Assembly: GCA_965224845.1 (NCBI GenBank)
Contig: CBDDAJ010000032.1
Span: 171,857 to 235,856 of the forward strand
Length of the DNA: 64,000 bases
Origin: Wocania_A sp965224845
GTDB lineage: Bacteria > Bacteroidota > Bacteroidia > Flavobacteriales > Flavobacteriaceae
Direction: 5' to 3'
Numbering within the stretch: position 1 is the first letter of the stretch; the number at the start of each line of letters is the position of its first letter. Below the pieces are notes generated by a model. It searched no databases. It was given only the letters and a program-made list of their open reading frames with translations, and was not told the origin of the DNA. Made by a program: the position numbers and the translations under genes. Positions 46,367-55,597 of the stretch are shown here, in pieces.

Positions 46367-46645
46367 ATGGCACTTACTATTACAGAACAAAACGGAATTT
46401 ATTTTGCAGCAGGCGCTATTAATACAATAACTGCATTAAGCTTTAAAAACCATATCGAAGCGGTTATGCTAAATCTTGAAGATTTAGTTATTAATATAGA
46501 AAACGTAACGGAGATTGATGTTCATGGTATGATGGCGTTACGATCTATATATGCTGGTACGGTAAAGCATGATATAAAGTTTTTTGTTGTTGGAACAGGA
46601 TGCAAAGAAGTTTATGACGATTTGTATTTAAGTAATGTAGCCTAA
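46367..46645 (+). CDS. Small STAS-like protein without phospho-serine
   Basis: 92 residues. Pattern of a STAS/anti-sigma-antagonist domain: LTITEQNGIYFAAGAINTI, LEDLVINIENVTEIDVHGMMALRSIYAGTVKHDIKFFVVG. In SpoIIAA-type proteins the loop after the core strand is D-S-S-G with the phosphorylated Ser; here it is DVHG, so phosphorylation control there is unlikely. First gene of a STAS-STAS-flippase operon and preceded by regulatory site C. Confidence 0.75.
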   Translation: MALTITEQNGIYFAAGAINTITALSFKNHIEAVMLNLEDLVINIENVTEIDVHGMMALRSIYAGTVKHDIKFFVVGTGCKEVYDDLYLSNVA

Positions 46646-46671
46646 ATAATAGCTCCCAAATTTAAAATACT

Positions 46672-46980
46672 ATGAACTTTCAAATAATAAACAACAAAGG
46701 TGTTTTTGAAATCCACGGCGATTTTACAAATATGCATACTAATCAGGTAGCCAATTATTTTAACAATTTGTTAGATCGGTATTACGAGATTGTGATATGC
46801 CTTAAACAAGTTAAGCGTATAGATAGTAAAGCTTTAAATGTGATGCAGTTTATTTCTGCTAAAGCTAAAAGACGCAGTAAAATATTATTTGTTTTAGGAC
46901 AAGAAAACAAATGTATTAGTAAACAATTTGAAATGGCTAATCTTAATAACATTTTTAGAAATGATTACAATAGCAAATAG
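46672..46980 (+). CDS. Second STAS-like protein, serine present
   Basis: 102 residues: NFQIINNKGVFEIHGDFT, YEIVICLKQVKRIDSKALNVMQFISAKAKRRSKILFVLG. Same fold as its neighbour, but with Asp-Ser (IDSKAL) at the site of regulatory phosphorylation. The pair could thus be a switchable and a non-switchable version. It overlaps the flippase gene by 20 bp, so they are translationally linked. Confidence 0.78.
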   Translation: MNFQIINNKGVFEIHGDFTNMHTNQVANYFNNLLDRYYEIVICLKQVKRIDSKALNVMQFISAKAKRRSKILFVLGQENKCISKQFEMANLNNIFRNDYNSK

Positions 46981-48214
46981 TTTGAGAAAAAAAATAACGC
47001 CAGAACAGTTATTTATGATAAGTGTTTTAGCAGTAAACGGAGGGAATTATTTGTATAATTTAATTCTTGGCCGTCTGTTAGGTCCAGCTCAATTTGCAGA
47101 TGCTGCGGTACTCATTACATTTTTATTGGTACTGTCTTTTATAGCAATGACCTTTCAATTGGTAACTGCAAAATTTTCGGTGTTATTCGAAAATCAATTA
47201 TTTAAGAGCTTTATCTCAAAAATTTATAAAAATGCACTTGCTGTAGGTATTGCTTTGGGGGCAGTAATTATAGGTTTTGCTACACAATTACAGCAGCTGT
47301 TTCACACATCAACCTCTGGTATGTTTGTTATATTTGGTTGTGGGGTACCATTGTATTTTTTAATGAGTGTTAACAGAGGTGTTTTTCAAGGGAAAAAAGC
47401 GTTTAAAGCATTATCTATAACCTATCAGTCAGAAATGTTAAGTCGCTTATTGATTACTTTGGGGTTAATAGGCTTATTTAATATAGAATCTTCAGTTATT
47501 ATTGCTATCGGAATTTTTATCTCTTTTGGATTCGGACTGGTGCCTTTTAAATTTAAGACTATAAATTTTAAAGCAAAAGCAGTAATAGAGGTATCACATG
47601 CTAAACAAGTAAAGCGTTTTTTTATATTAACAGCCTTTTATGAGTTAACGCAAATCATTATTAATAATAGCGATATCCTTTTAGTAAAGCATTATTTTGA
47701 ATCTTATGAAGCAGGGTTGTATGCGTCTTTAGCTTTAATTGGACGAGTAGTTTACTTTATAGCCTGGATGTTTGTAATGCTTTTATTGCCAACAGTGGTT
47801 CAACTTAAAAAAGAAGGAAAAGAAACAGCCCCTACTTTATTTAAATATGTTGGATATATCGCAGCTATTTCGTTAGTTATTGTTTTAACATGTTTAAGTT
47901 TCCCGGAAACAATTATTAATCTCTTATTTGGTAAAAGTTATATAGCTATGGCACCGCTTTTATGGAAGTATGCTATTGCTACAAGTATGTTTGCTATTTC
48001 TAACATATTTGCATATTACTATTTGTCTTTAGATAAATATGTGCCGGTTATAATTTCTGGTGTATTTGGGGGGCTTCAAATGGTGTTGGTTATTTTTTAC
48101 CACGAGTGTTTAGAACAAGTGGTGCATATACAGATTTTTGCAATGGTTTTGTTATTAATTATCCAGCTGGTTTGCTTTAAACTAGACCAGGTTAAATCGA
48201 AAAAGAAAGTATAA
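46961..48214 (+). CDS. MOP-superfamily polysaccharide flippase
   Basis: 417 residues from ATG 46961. About 12 membrane helices; motif GNYLYNLILGRLLGPAQFADAAVL is typical of Wzx/PST-type exporters in the MOP superfamily. Later conserved pieces: NRGVFQGKKAFKALSITYQSEMLSRL, YFESYEAGLYASLALIGRVVYFIAWMFVMLLLPTV. It moves lipid-linked or nascent polysaccharide across the inner membrane. Position after STAS genes and before a GT4 gene fits an exopolysaccharide locus (PelG is the analogous part in Pel systems; similarity to PelG itself cannot be judged here). Confidence 0.88.
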   Translation: MITIANSLRKKITPEQLFMISVLAVNGGNYLYNLILGRLLGPAQFADAAVLITFLLVLSFIAMTFQLVTAKFSVLFENQLFKSFISKIYKNALAVGIALGAVIIGFATQLQQLFHTSTSGMFVIFGCGVPLYFLMSVNRGVFQGKKAFKALSITYQSEMLSRLLITLGLIGLFNIESSVIIAIGIFISFGFGLVPFKFKTINFKAKAVIEVSHAKQVKRFFILTAFYELTQIIINNSDILLVKHYFESYEAGLYASLALIGRVVYFIAWMFVMLLLPTVVQLKKEGKETAPTLFKYVGYIAAISLVIVLTCLSFPETIINLLFGKSYIAMAPLLWKYAIATSMFAISNIFAYYYLSLDKYVPVIISGVFGGLQMVLVIFYHECLEQVVHIQIFAMVLLLIIQLVCFKLDQVKSKKKV

Positions 48215-48228
48215 CCAAAAACACATTT

Positions 48229-48274
48229 TTGGCTAATCTAAAGTGATCTACCATTCGTCTACAGTAAATGCCGA
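48229..48274 (+). promoter_or_regulatory. Regulatory site D before the GT4 gene
   Basis: ACCATTCGTCTACAGTAA at 48250-48267 (first 14 bases identical to sites A and B). The position 21 bp earlier holds TTGGCTAAT (48229-48237), a weak half-site (6 of 9). No CGAA at +30, but CCGA lies at +21. The GT4 ATG is 185 bp downstream; a 13-codon micro-ORF begins 94 bp downstream, the distance seen for the real genes at the other sites. Confidence 0.62.
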
Positions 48275-48434
48275 CCTATCTATAATCCACTCTTTTTAGG
48301 ATTTAAAAATCGCAAATTTACAGAGGAATTAAAAAACAGATATTATGAACCGTCCAGAACTAAATGTTCATATTCTGAATAAATAAAAACTGGATGCACC
48401 ATAAGACCATTTGATAACAATAAAAAAAGAACTT

Positions 48435-49646
48435 ATGAAACTAGCAATCGTAACAGCATATCCACCAAGTAAGGTTACTTTAAATGAATACGCTTACCAT
48501 TTAGTAAAACACTTTAGACAAAAAGAGGATATTACAGAACTTGTATTGTTAACTGATACTACTGAAGGTAAAAAAGATATTGAATTTGCCGAATCGGGTT
48601 GTAAAATAACAATAAAAGAATGCTGGACATTTAATAGTTATAAAAATATTTATAGTGTAACTAAAGCTATTAATGAAACCAGACCAGACACAGTATTATT
48701 CAACTTGCAGTTTATGAAGTTTGGAGATAAAAAAGTGGCCGCCGCTTTAGGTTTAATGCTACCATTGGTTTGTAAGTTAAAGAGGATTCCTAATATCGTT
48801 TTATTGCATAATATTTTAGAAGAAGTAGATTTAGGAAAAGCCGGTTTTACCAGTAACAAGATCATGCAGAAAATTTACGGATTTATAGGAAGCACGCTTA
48901 CACGATTAATTCTTCAAGCCGATGTAGTTGCTTTAACCATGCAAAAGTATGTTGATGTTTTAGAAAAAAAATATAAGGCCAAAAATGTAAAGTTAATACC
49001 ACATGGGACTTTTGAAATTCTTGAAGAACCAACTTACGATATCCCTTTGCAGCCTTTTAAAGTAATGGCTTTTGGAAAGTTTGGAACCTACAAAAAAGTA
49101 GAAGGTATGATTGAAGCTGTAGAGCGAATTAAACGGCATTCAAATTTGAATTTAGAAGTTGTCATTGCCGGAACAGATAATCCTAATACGCCAGGGTATT
49201 TAGAATCTGTAAAAGAAGCCTATAGCCATATAGAAGGCATAACATTTACGGGCTATGTTGCAGAAGAAGATGTGCCAAAACTATTTAAGGAAAGCGCAGT
49301 AGTGGTTTTTCCTTACACCTCTACAACGGGTAGCTCAGGGGTGTTGCACCAAGCCGGGAGTTACGGTAAAGCAGTAGTTATGCCAGATTTAGGAGATTTA
49401 GCATTGTTAGTAAAAGATGAAGGTTACAAAGGGGAATTTTTTGATCCGGAAAGTGTTGGCAGTTTGGCTCAAGCCATAGTAAATATTCTTTCAAACCATG
49501 CTTATAGAATTGAATTAGAAAAAGCAAATTATAAAGCTGCAACAGCATATCCAATGTCTAAAATTGCTGAACTATACTTGAATACTTTTGAAAGTATCAT
49601 TAATAAAAAAGAAGCACTAATAATAGAAGATCAAATTATAGCTTAA
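48435..49646 (+). CDS. GT4-family glycosyltransferase
   Basis: 403 residues from ATG 48435 (MKLAIVTAYPPSKVTLNEYAYHL). GT-B fold of group 1 transferases: N-terminal domain with IPNIVLLHNILEEVDLGK, C-terminal donor domain with KLIPHGTF, KVMAFGKFGTYKKVEGMIEAVERI, VVIAGTDNP and VVFPYTSTTGSSGVLHQAGSYGKAVVMPDLGDL, the last being the EX7E-region analogue with Ser/Gly where Glu is usual. Probably adds sugars to the exopolysaccharide. Preceded by regulatory site D. Confidence 0.9.
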   Translation: MKLAIVTAYPPSKVTLNEYAYHLVKHFRQKEDITELVLLTDTTEGKKDIEFAESGCKITIKECWTFNSYKNIYSVTKAINETRPDTVLFNLQFMKFGDKKVAAALGLMLPLVCKLKRIPNIVLLHNILEEVDLGKAGFTSNKIMQKIYGFIGSTLTRLILQADVVALTMQKYVDVLEKKYKAKNVKLIPHGTFEILEEPTYDIPLQPFKVMAFGKFGTYKKVEGMIEAVERIKRHSNLNLEVVIAGTDNPNTPGYLESVKEAYSHIEGITFTGYVAEEDVPKLFKESAVVVFPYTSTTGSSGVLHQAGSYGKAVVMPDLGDLALLVKDEGYKGEFFDPESVGSLAQAIVNILSNHAYRIELEKANYKAATAYPMSKIAELYLNTFESIINKKEALIIEDQIIA

Positions 49647-49717
49647 ACAATTGCACAAAATTTTTGCCCCGTATATCTCGAAGGAAAAGTCTATTTAAAA
49701 GTTAAGTGTTAATACAT

Positions 49718-51235
49718 TTATTCTTTAGAGATGTATTTAAAAGCGGGTTTGGTCTCTCCGTTTTGGGCTATAAACCCAAAATGTTCTTGAGCCCGTTTTC
49801 TCCAGGGAAGTCGTCCAACGACTTCCTTTGGTATGTCTGCAAAATCGTAGAGTGTCCAAGACATAAAGGGGATATCATTAGTATTAAAAATGTGTTGCGC
49901 CTGTTTATGATATGCAGCCTGTTTGTTTTCTGAATGACCAAAAGGATTCCAAAGCCCTTTATACGATGATATACCAAACTCGGTTATGGCAATAGGCTTA
50001 TTAGTAATACCTTGTTTTAAACGGGTATAAGTCGCCTCTAAATCATCTAACCCTTCATAATAATGAAAAGTGATTAGATCCAGTTTGTTTTTTAAAAGCG
50101 TTGCGCTTTCAGCATTAGACCACCCAACAGTAACAGGGTGTTTTTTATCAATTGATTTTACTAGATTGATCATACTATCCAACCAAGCTATTACTTGTTT
50201 TTGTCCACGGGATTCAAAATCTAAATCAGGCTCGTTTTTTATATCCCAGGCTAATAATGCGTTATGGTTTTTTAAAGTAGATACTATGGTTTCTGCATGA
50301 CGTTGATTAAGTGTCCAGTCCAATACCGTATAATCACCATAAAAATCGAACAAAGTAACGATAGCCTTTAAATGCTGCTCGCCGGCTAAATCTAGTACCT
50401 GAGAGAGTTTTTTTAGTTTTTCAGGCTTAACGTTAGCCTTACCAAAATCTTGATATGGCACAAAAACCCGAATGCTATTGAGTCCAGATGCTTTAATGAG
50501 TTTAAAGTCTTTGGTAATGATCTCTGTATCAAACTGGTCGCCAAACATATTCCAGGGATTGGCTTGAGGGTAATAATTAATACCTTTTATATCAGTTACA
50601 TCATTTAAAACAGGATCTATATCTGCATTGTAATCTTCGGTTTTCTGTTTGATAATATGCCGAATACGCCAAAAGCCATCTTCTAACAATAAAATAACTT
50701 TGTAAGTCGATTTTTCTTTGGTTTCTAAAATGATATTTTTATTTTCATAAATCCGTTTATATTCTACAACATCCCTGTCGGTTATAACCACTAATTGACC
50801 ATCTTCACTAAAGAACTCTATGGCAGGATGATGCTCTAAAGTTGTACCTTCTATTGCGATATTTTTAACAGTATTCTGTTTAATAATATTAAAAATGTTT
50901 TTACGAGCGTTGTTGGTGTAATAATCGTTTATGCCTGTTGTTTCGTTAGTTTTATAAGCGATATGTTTTATATACCAGGCATCTAAATAATCTTTTTCAA
51001 TAGCGTTTAAGGTTTGCGCATCCATTAACCGGCCTTCATTATTTAAAGGGGTCCAGATTATTTTTGGTAAGTACTGATCAGTTTTTTTTATATCTGTATG
51101 TAGCATAGTACTTCTATCTGCACCAGTGTTGAGGTAACTATATAAACTGCTGATGCCAAAAATTATAAACGCAATGATAGCTATATAAGATAGTATTAAA
51201 ACCACACGTAATATGTTTTTATTTATAGCCCTCAT
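49718..51235 (-). CDS. Membrane-anchored glycoside hydrolase, TIM-barrel (GH5-like)
   Basis: 505 residues. One N-terminal membrane helix (~10-32, VVLILSYIAIIAFIIFGIS), a linker domain to ~200, then a clan GH-A barrel: INYYPQANPWNMFGDQFD, LIKASGLNSIRVFVPYQD, acid/base Glu335 in AWDIKNEPDLDF, nucleophile Glu419 in IAITEFGISSY. The two catalytic Glu are spaced as usual. The family cannot be fixed by eye (GH5 or related). A glycanase anchored near the synthase is a standard part of secreted-polymer systems (BcsZ, PelA, PslG). Overlaps the Ig-like gene upstream by 4 bp. Confidence 0.85.
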   Translation of the reverse strand: MRAINKNILRVVLILSYIAIIAFIIFGISSLYSYLNTGADRSTMLHTDIKKTDQYLPKIIWTPLNNEGRLMDAQTLNAIEKDYLDAWYIKHIAYKTNETTGINDYYTNNARKNIFNIIKQNTVKNIAIEGTTLEHHPAIEFFSEDGQLVVITDRDVVEYKRIYENKNIILETKEKSTYKVILLLEDGFWRIRHIIKQKTEDYNADIDPVLNDVTDIKGINYYPQANPWNMFGDQFDTEIITKDFKLIKASGLNSIRVFVPYQDFGKANVKPEKLKKLSQVLDLAGEQHLKAIVTLFDFYGDYTVLDWTLNQRHAETIVSTLKNHNALLAWDIKNEPDLDFESRGQKQVIAWLDSMINLVKSIDKKHPVTVGWSNAESATLLKNKLDLITFHYYEGLDDLEATYTRLKQGITNKPIAITEFGISSYKGLWNPFGHSENKQAAYHKQAQHIFNTNDIPFMSWTLYDFADIPKEVVGRLPWRKRAQEHFGFIAQNGETKPAFKYISKE

Positions 51236-52446
51236 AGTTTTATATTTTGATGTGTTTTTTTAATGCCGGCAGTTTCTATTTTAAAAGTATAGCTGCCTTT
51301 AGGGAAAATATCAGGGCTTAATTTAAAACGGGTATGGCCTTCGAAGGTATTTTTAAAAAGTGTTTTAAGTTTTATATCATTTTGGTAGACGTGCAGTTTT
51401 ACTTCCAGGCCATCAGGAATCATCTGATCCATAAAGCTTTTTATTGGGCCAATACTTATTGTTCGGTTATCCTCAGAAAGAGTAACCCGAAAATCTAAAA
51501 CAGCCTGTTTGTAAATTAATGATAGGTTATTGCTTTTTGCCATCCCTTCTATAAAGGCTTTAACCGTCCAGATGTCTTTGTGATCTGGATGAATCATCTT
51601 AGCATTTGCAATGCCATTAATAGTGCTTCCAGACGTTTTAAGAATATGATTTGAACTATTGGTTATAAAAAAATCGACATAAGTTCCATCGCTAACCATA
51701 TTGTTGTATTTATCTTTTATAACAGATGTTGAAAAGTTCGTTATTTGATTTCCATCGGCATACTCATGATGCCGCTTATAGGTTATAGTGAAATCTGTTG
51801 GAATGCCAGACATAATATTAGCATCATATTCTTTTGAGTTTTTACCTAGGCACTCAGAGCTGATAAGCATTCTACCTGTTTTTAACTCTGAAGCTATATT
51901 TTTATAGCTGATGCTGTTTTTCATATAAATGATAGCTTTACGCTCTTGGTCTAAAAATTGATGCTTTACTGAAACTACAGTACTATCTTTTAAAGGGTTG
52001 TCGTAAATATCTGTTGGAATAACAACAAGCATGGTATAATCGGTCTCTCCAGCTTCAATACTTGGGGGGCCTAAGTAGGTTTCCATAGACACAACTTCTT
52101 GCTTTGAGGATACATTTAATTGACCAGAAAGGCGAGTGTTATCACTTAGTAATGTCCAGTTAACTTTCCCAGCCTTGTTGCTGAAGGTTTTGGGAAGCTG
52201 ATAATTTAAAACACCATTTTCCAAATGAGGTTTAAGAATAGTTGCCCCATAACTATTGCTTAAATATAAATTAGGTGTAGAAGTATTGGTCGTTGAGAAT
52301 GTTAAAACGATAGTACTACCTGCTTCAAACTCGGTTTCTGCAGTAAGTAATTGAATATCAGGATTAATGGTTGATGTGTCCACAGATGACGTGAATGATG
52401 AAAATACCAATACAATTATTAAAAGATATGTAGATTTTAATGTCAT
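51232..52446 (-). CDS. Secreted Ig-like protein of the polysaccharide operon
   Basis: 404 residues: signal peptide (MTLKSTYLLIIVLVFSSFTSS), then three or four beta-sandwich units (EAGSTIVLTFSTTNTSTPNLYLSN, VVSVKHQFLDQERKAIIYMKN, YADGNQITNFSTSVIKDKYNNMVSDGTYVDFFIT). The last has the invasin/Big_1-like pattern of a bacterial Ig repeat. Middle gene of a three-gene operon; its start shares one base with the stop of the 1,030-residue membrane protein. No enzymatic motif. A periplasmic scaffold or polymer binder is possible. Confidence 0.75.
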   Translation of the reverse strand: MTLKSTYLLIIVLVFSSFTSSVDTSTINPDIQLLTAETEFEAGSTIVLTFSTTNTSTPNLYLSNSYGATILKPHLENGVLNYQLPKTFSNKAGKVNWTLLSDNTRLSGQLNVSSKQEVVSMETYLGPPSIEAGETDYTMLVVIPTDIYDNPLKDSTVVSVKHQFLDQERKAIIYMKNSISYKNIASELKTGRMLISSECLGKNSKEYDANIMSGIPTDFTITYKRHHEYADGNQITNFSTSVIKDKYNNMVSDGTYVDFFITNSSNHILKTSGSTINGIANAKMIHPDHKDIWTVKAFIEGMAKSNNLSLIYKQAVLDFRVTLSEDNRTISIGPIKSFMDQMIPDGLEVKLHVYQNDIKLKTLFKNTFEGHTRFKLSPDIFPKGSYTFKIETAGIKKTHQNIKL

Positions 52447-55400
52447 TAATTCGAGTTTCCTATATAACTGTTAGTTTCTATTTTGATAAACTTATAGTTT
52501 GGGTGGTCTATGCTTTGTAAAGCAATATGCGTTTGATTTTTAATTCTATTAGGCACTATTTTATTCGAAATGTCTTCATTTGGTAAGCCATTTACAAAAC
52601 AGTTCTTCATATTATCTGTAATTATGTTGATACTATGATCCTTTAAAATCGGATAATTAAAATTTTGTTGCCGTTGTTGTCTGATACCTTCCTCTATAAA
52701 CAAATGATCAACCCAGACCATGTTTTTATTTTTATCATAATAGGAGATAAGCAACTGTGGAACGGTAATTTCTTCTAATCCCGAATTGAATAATTTTCCG
52801 CTAACAGCTTCCGAAGAAATATTTAAATCACTTATAGTTGCTTTTTTATACAAATCAGATCCTGAAACATTACCGGCGACCTGCAAGTTAAATTTAGTTG
52901 GTTGTTCGCTAAATGCAATAGGTGTAAACTCATCCGGATTAAATGTTTTAGGAATAGAATCTTGAATTCTGGACCAGGCAATACCTTCAAAGTTAATTTT
53001 AAAGGAACTAACTTCTTTAGGTAGTAATTTATGCTTTACATGATATTTGGCGTTAAAGGTTGCCAGTTCTTTATTGTTATCATTATATAAAGTGCCTTTT
53101 AAAACAACATCTGCAGGCACATTATCTATGTTTTGAACCTCACCAATTATAGCATAGCTTTTTGCATACTTTATTAATTTAGCAGAAAGTATCTCTAAAG
53201 CAGGCTGTTTTAAAACATCTTCATGATGGGTTTGTTCTGTAGTTATGCGTCTACGTCCTTGGTTAAAATAACCCGTAGAATTATCAGAATAAAGCTGATC
53301 CGGAGGTAAATCTAAATCGATATCTTCTGGTTGAATATACCATTTACCATTTAATTTAATAAGTGATTTATAGTCTGTTTTGGTGATTTTTTCTAAAGGG
53401 GTAATCCAATTCGTGTTTACTGTAATTGTTGCTAAACGATCGGTTTTATGAGTTGTTACTGTTTCTATAGCATCTAATTTGGCATACGAGCTTAATAAGC
53501 CGTCGGTTACCGAAACCTCTAGCATATATTGAGCAATTGATATATGGCTTTCGGGATTAATTAAGCGGTGTGCTTTTTCAAATGCTTTAAAATCAAGTGC
53601 ATCATAGTAAGCTAAAATGGCGTTTTCTGGCGAATGATGCGCATCATTTTTTATATAGAATTTATAAATACTAAAACATAAAATGATTGCCAGACATACC
53701 GACCAAATATGTGTTGTTTTAAGCAGCCCTTTTGAAAACGAGTTATTATAGTTAGTCTTAAAGTTCAAGTATTCCGGGACCGTTAATGCTTTTGCTTTTA
53801 AAGCACGAATCCAAAGCGCCTGGATATTAAGTATAAAAGCTATAATAACTGTTAAAAACGGAATAATACCCCAAAGTAATTTTTGCCAGGTAGCAACATC
53901 TTCTTTTGGTAAAATTGATGAAATTGGTGGTACATTTAGCTTTTCCCATACCTGGATGCCATTTTCTAATTGTCGCAAACGCTGCCAGCCACAGAAATAT
54001 AGTATAGGGTCGTAAAACTTATCGTTAGAAAAAATGTATTTAAGATGATACTTTTCTGGGGTTGTTAAAAATTGCTGTAAAGATCCTATACCTTCCAGAC
54101 CTTTAAATTTTGAATTTTCTAAACGCTCAATAGGGCGTGTGGTGAGTTCTGGTAATCGTCTTGCCGAATGATAATTGCCATCTACACTTAATGCGCTGGT
54201 TTGTGCAGACAACCAAGCCATTTGATCTCCAAAACCTAAAGTCATGTAACGCCATTGATCGTGTTGGTCTTGATTAAGAAAATTAACGATGGGCAGCATT
54301 TTAATTTGCTGAGGTTGCGAGGGCCTAAAATACCCTAAACTCATAGTAAAAACAACCATGAATATAAACAGGCCTGCTAATATGCCTCCAATTGTACGAT
54401 GGTAAATGGCACCAAATTTCTTTTGAATTAAGTCTCTTAAATCCCCTTGAACAAAGCGATAAGTAAATTCCCCAAAAAGCGGTAAAGCCATGATAGAAGC
54501 CCAAAGCGTAAACCGGTCAAGTGTTAAAATATTAAAAGCCGTTTCACCTAACACAAATTTAGGGATAAAGGTTGTGCCTCCGGTTCCTAAAATAAATAAT
54601 AGGGTTATAGATAAACCAAAAAACAAATAGCGTTTACTATAGTATCTATAAAAAATGTACGGAATAAGTATAAGCAAGACGCCCCAAGGAATTAAAAAGA
54701 ATACCAATCCTGATGATGTAACGTCCAAAAAATGATCACGAGAGCCATGAGGGATAGGAACCTGAGTAATGGGATTATTTTTAGAATTTATCCAATAAGG
54801 TAGGATGCATCCAATAATTATAATAAGAGCACTCAACCCGAAACCTATAATGCGTTTAAACAGCTTAAAAAAGCTATTAAGAAATAGTTTTATGGTAATA
54901 GCCTTTATGGATTCAACCCGTTCTTTCGATACATCCATAATTACCATGCCTATTAATGGAAAAATAAAAAAGACCATACCAAAAATAGGTGTGACATGAT
55001 GTGATGTTACAGTAACAGCCAGTAGTGATAATGACGTGAATAAATATCGATACTTACCGGTCTTTAACCATAAATAGATTTCTGGTAAGGCGTGCATTAA
55101 AATAGATATCCCAATAATACTTGGCAATTGCCCGAACAAGTGTAAAGTTTCTACAAAAGAAGATGAAAATACAGATAAAATAGCGGCGTAACCTGCGACT
55201 GATCTATTAGAAGTGATTAATAGAGAAAACCGGTAAACTCCGGTTATAAATAAAATAACACTAATAAGGGCTATAGTAAATAATCCAAATTTTAAACCCC
55301 CAATAAAAGAAAATGCAGCTATGGCCTGATGCACTAATGGCGGATAGCTCATTACGGTAAATCCCGTATACCATTTATAATTCCAGGGCTCAAACCAACT

Positions 55401-55538
55401 ATTAGCATAATGATCTGCAAAAAACAGATGGATTAAGGCATCATAGGTCTCTTCTAAAGTAAAAAAGATTGAAGTGCCATGAAATGCAATTCCTAGAAGT
55501 ATAGCAACAATTAAATATTTATTAGACTTTTCTTTCAT
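52446..55538 (-). CDS. PTPS-related (GT-C-like) membrane protein with C-terminal extracytoplasmic domains
   Basis: 1,030 residues. The first ~400 form about ten membrane helices with an early loop reading TYDALIHLFFADHYANSWFEPW, then FTVMSYPPLVHQ: the pattern of the 6-pyruvoyl-tetrahydropterin-synthase-related membrane domain, a GT-C-like fold. Two more helices occur near 555-575 and 605-625. Residues ~630-740 resemble an NTF2-like domain (ENAILAYYDALDFKAFEKAHRLINPESH, KSLIKLNGKWYIQPEDI). The rest is beta-rich. It probably polymerises or decorates the polysaccharide. First gene of the operon; regulatory site E lies upstream. Confidence 0.8.
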   Translation of the reverse strand: MKEKSNKYLIVAILLGIAFHGTSIFFTLEETYDALIHLFFADHYANSWFEPWNYKWYTGFTVMSYPPLVHQAIAAFSFIGGLKFGLFTIALISVILFITGVYRFSLLITSNRSVAGYAAILSVFSSSFVETLHLFGQLPSIIGISILMHALPEIYLWLKTGKYRYLFTSLSLLAVTVTSHHVTPIFGMVFFIFPLIGMVIMDVSKERVESIKAITIKLFLNSFFKLFKRIIGFGLSALIIIIGCILPYWINSKNNPITQVPIPHGSRDHFLDVTSSGLVFFLIPWGVLLILIPYIFYRYYSKRYLFFGLSITLLFILGTGGTTFIPKFVLGETAFNILTLDRFTLWASIMALPLFGEFTYRFVQGDLRDLIQKKFGAIYHRTIGGILAGLFIFMVVFTMSLGYFRPSQPQQIKMLPIVNFLNQDQHDQWRYMTLGFGDQMAWLSAQTSALSVDGNYHSARRLPELTTRPIERLENSKFKGLEGIGSLQQFLTTPEKYHLKYIFSNDKFYDPILYFCGWQRLRQLENGIQVWEKLNVPPISSILPKEDVATWQKLLWGIIPFLTVIIAFILNIQALWIRALKAKALTVPEYLNFKTNYNNSFSKGLLKTTHIWSVCLAIILCFSIYKFYIKNDAHHSPENAILAYYDALDFKAFEKAHRLINPESHISIAQYMLEVSVTDGLLSSYAKLDAIETVTTHKTDRLATITVNTNWITPLEKITKTDYKSLIKLNGKWYIQPEDIDLDLPPDQLYSDNSTGYFNQGRRRITTEQTHHEDVLKQPALEILSAKLIKYAKSYAIIGEVQNIDNVPADVVLKGTLYNDNNKELATFNAKYHVKHKLLPKEVSSFKINFEGIAWSRIQDSIPKTFNPDEFTPIAFSEQPTKFNLQVAGNVSGSDLYKKATISDLNISSEAVSGKLFNSGLEEITVPQLLISYYDKNKNMVWVDHLFIEEGIRQQRQQNFNYPILKDHSINIITDNMKNCFVNGLPNEDISNKIVPNRIKNQTHIALQSIDHPNYKFIKIETNSYIGNSN

Positions 55539-55597
55539 TAAAAATGTAAGCTGTTTTCTACGAATTAAAGATATAACAAAGTTTTGTTTCGACGAGT

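Noticed and set aside
48215..48232. CCAAAAA/TTTTTGG hairpin after the flippase gene
   Set aside because: AT-rich stem of seven with no T tail; likely chance, and it overlaps the weak half-site of regulatory site D.
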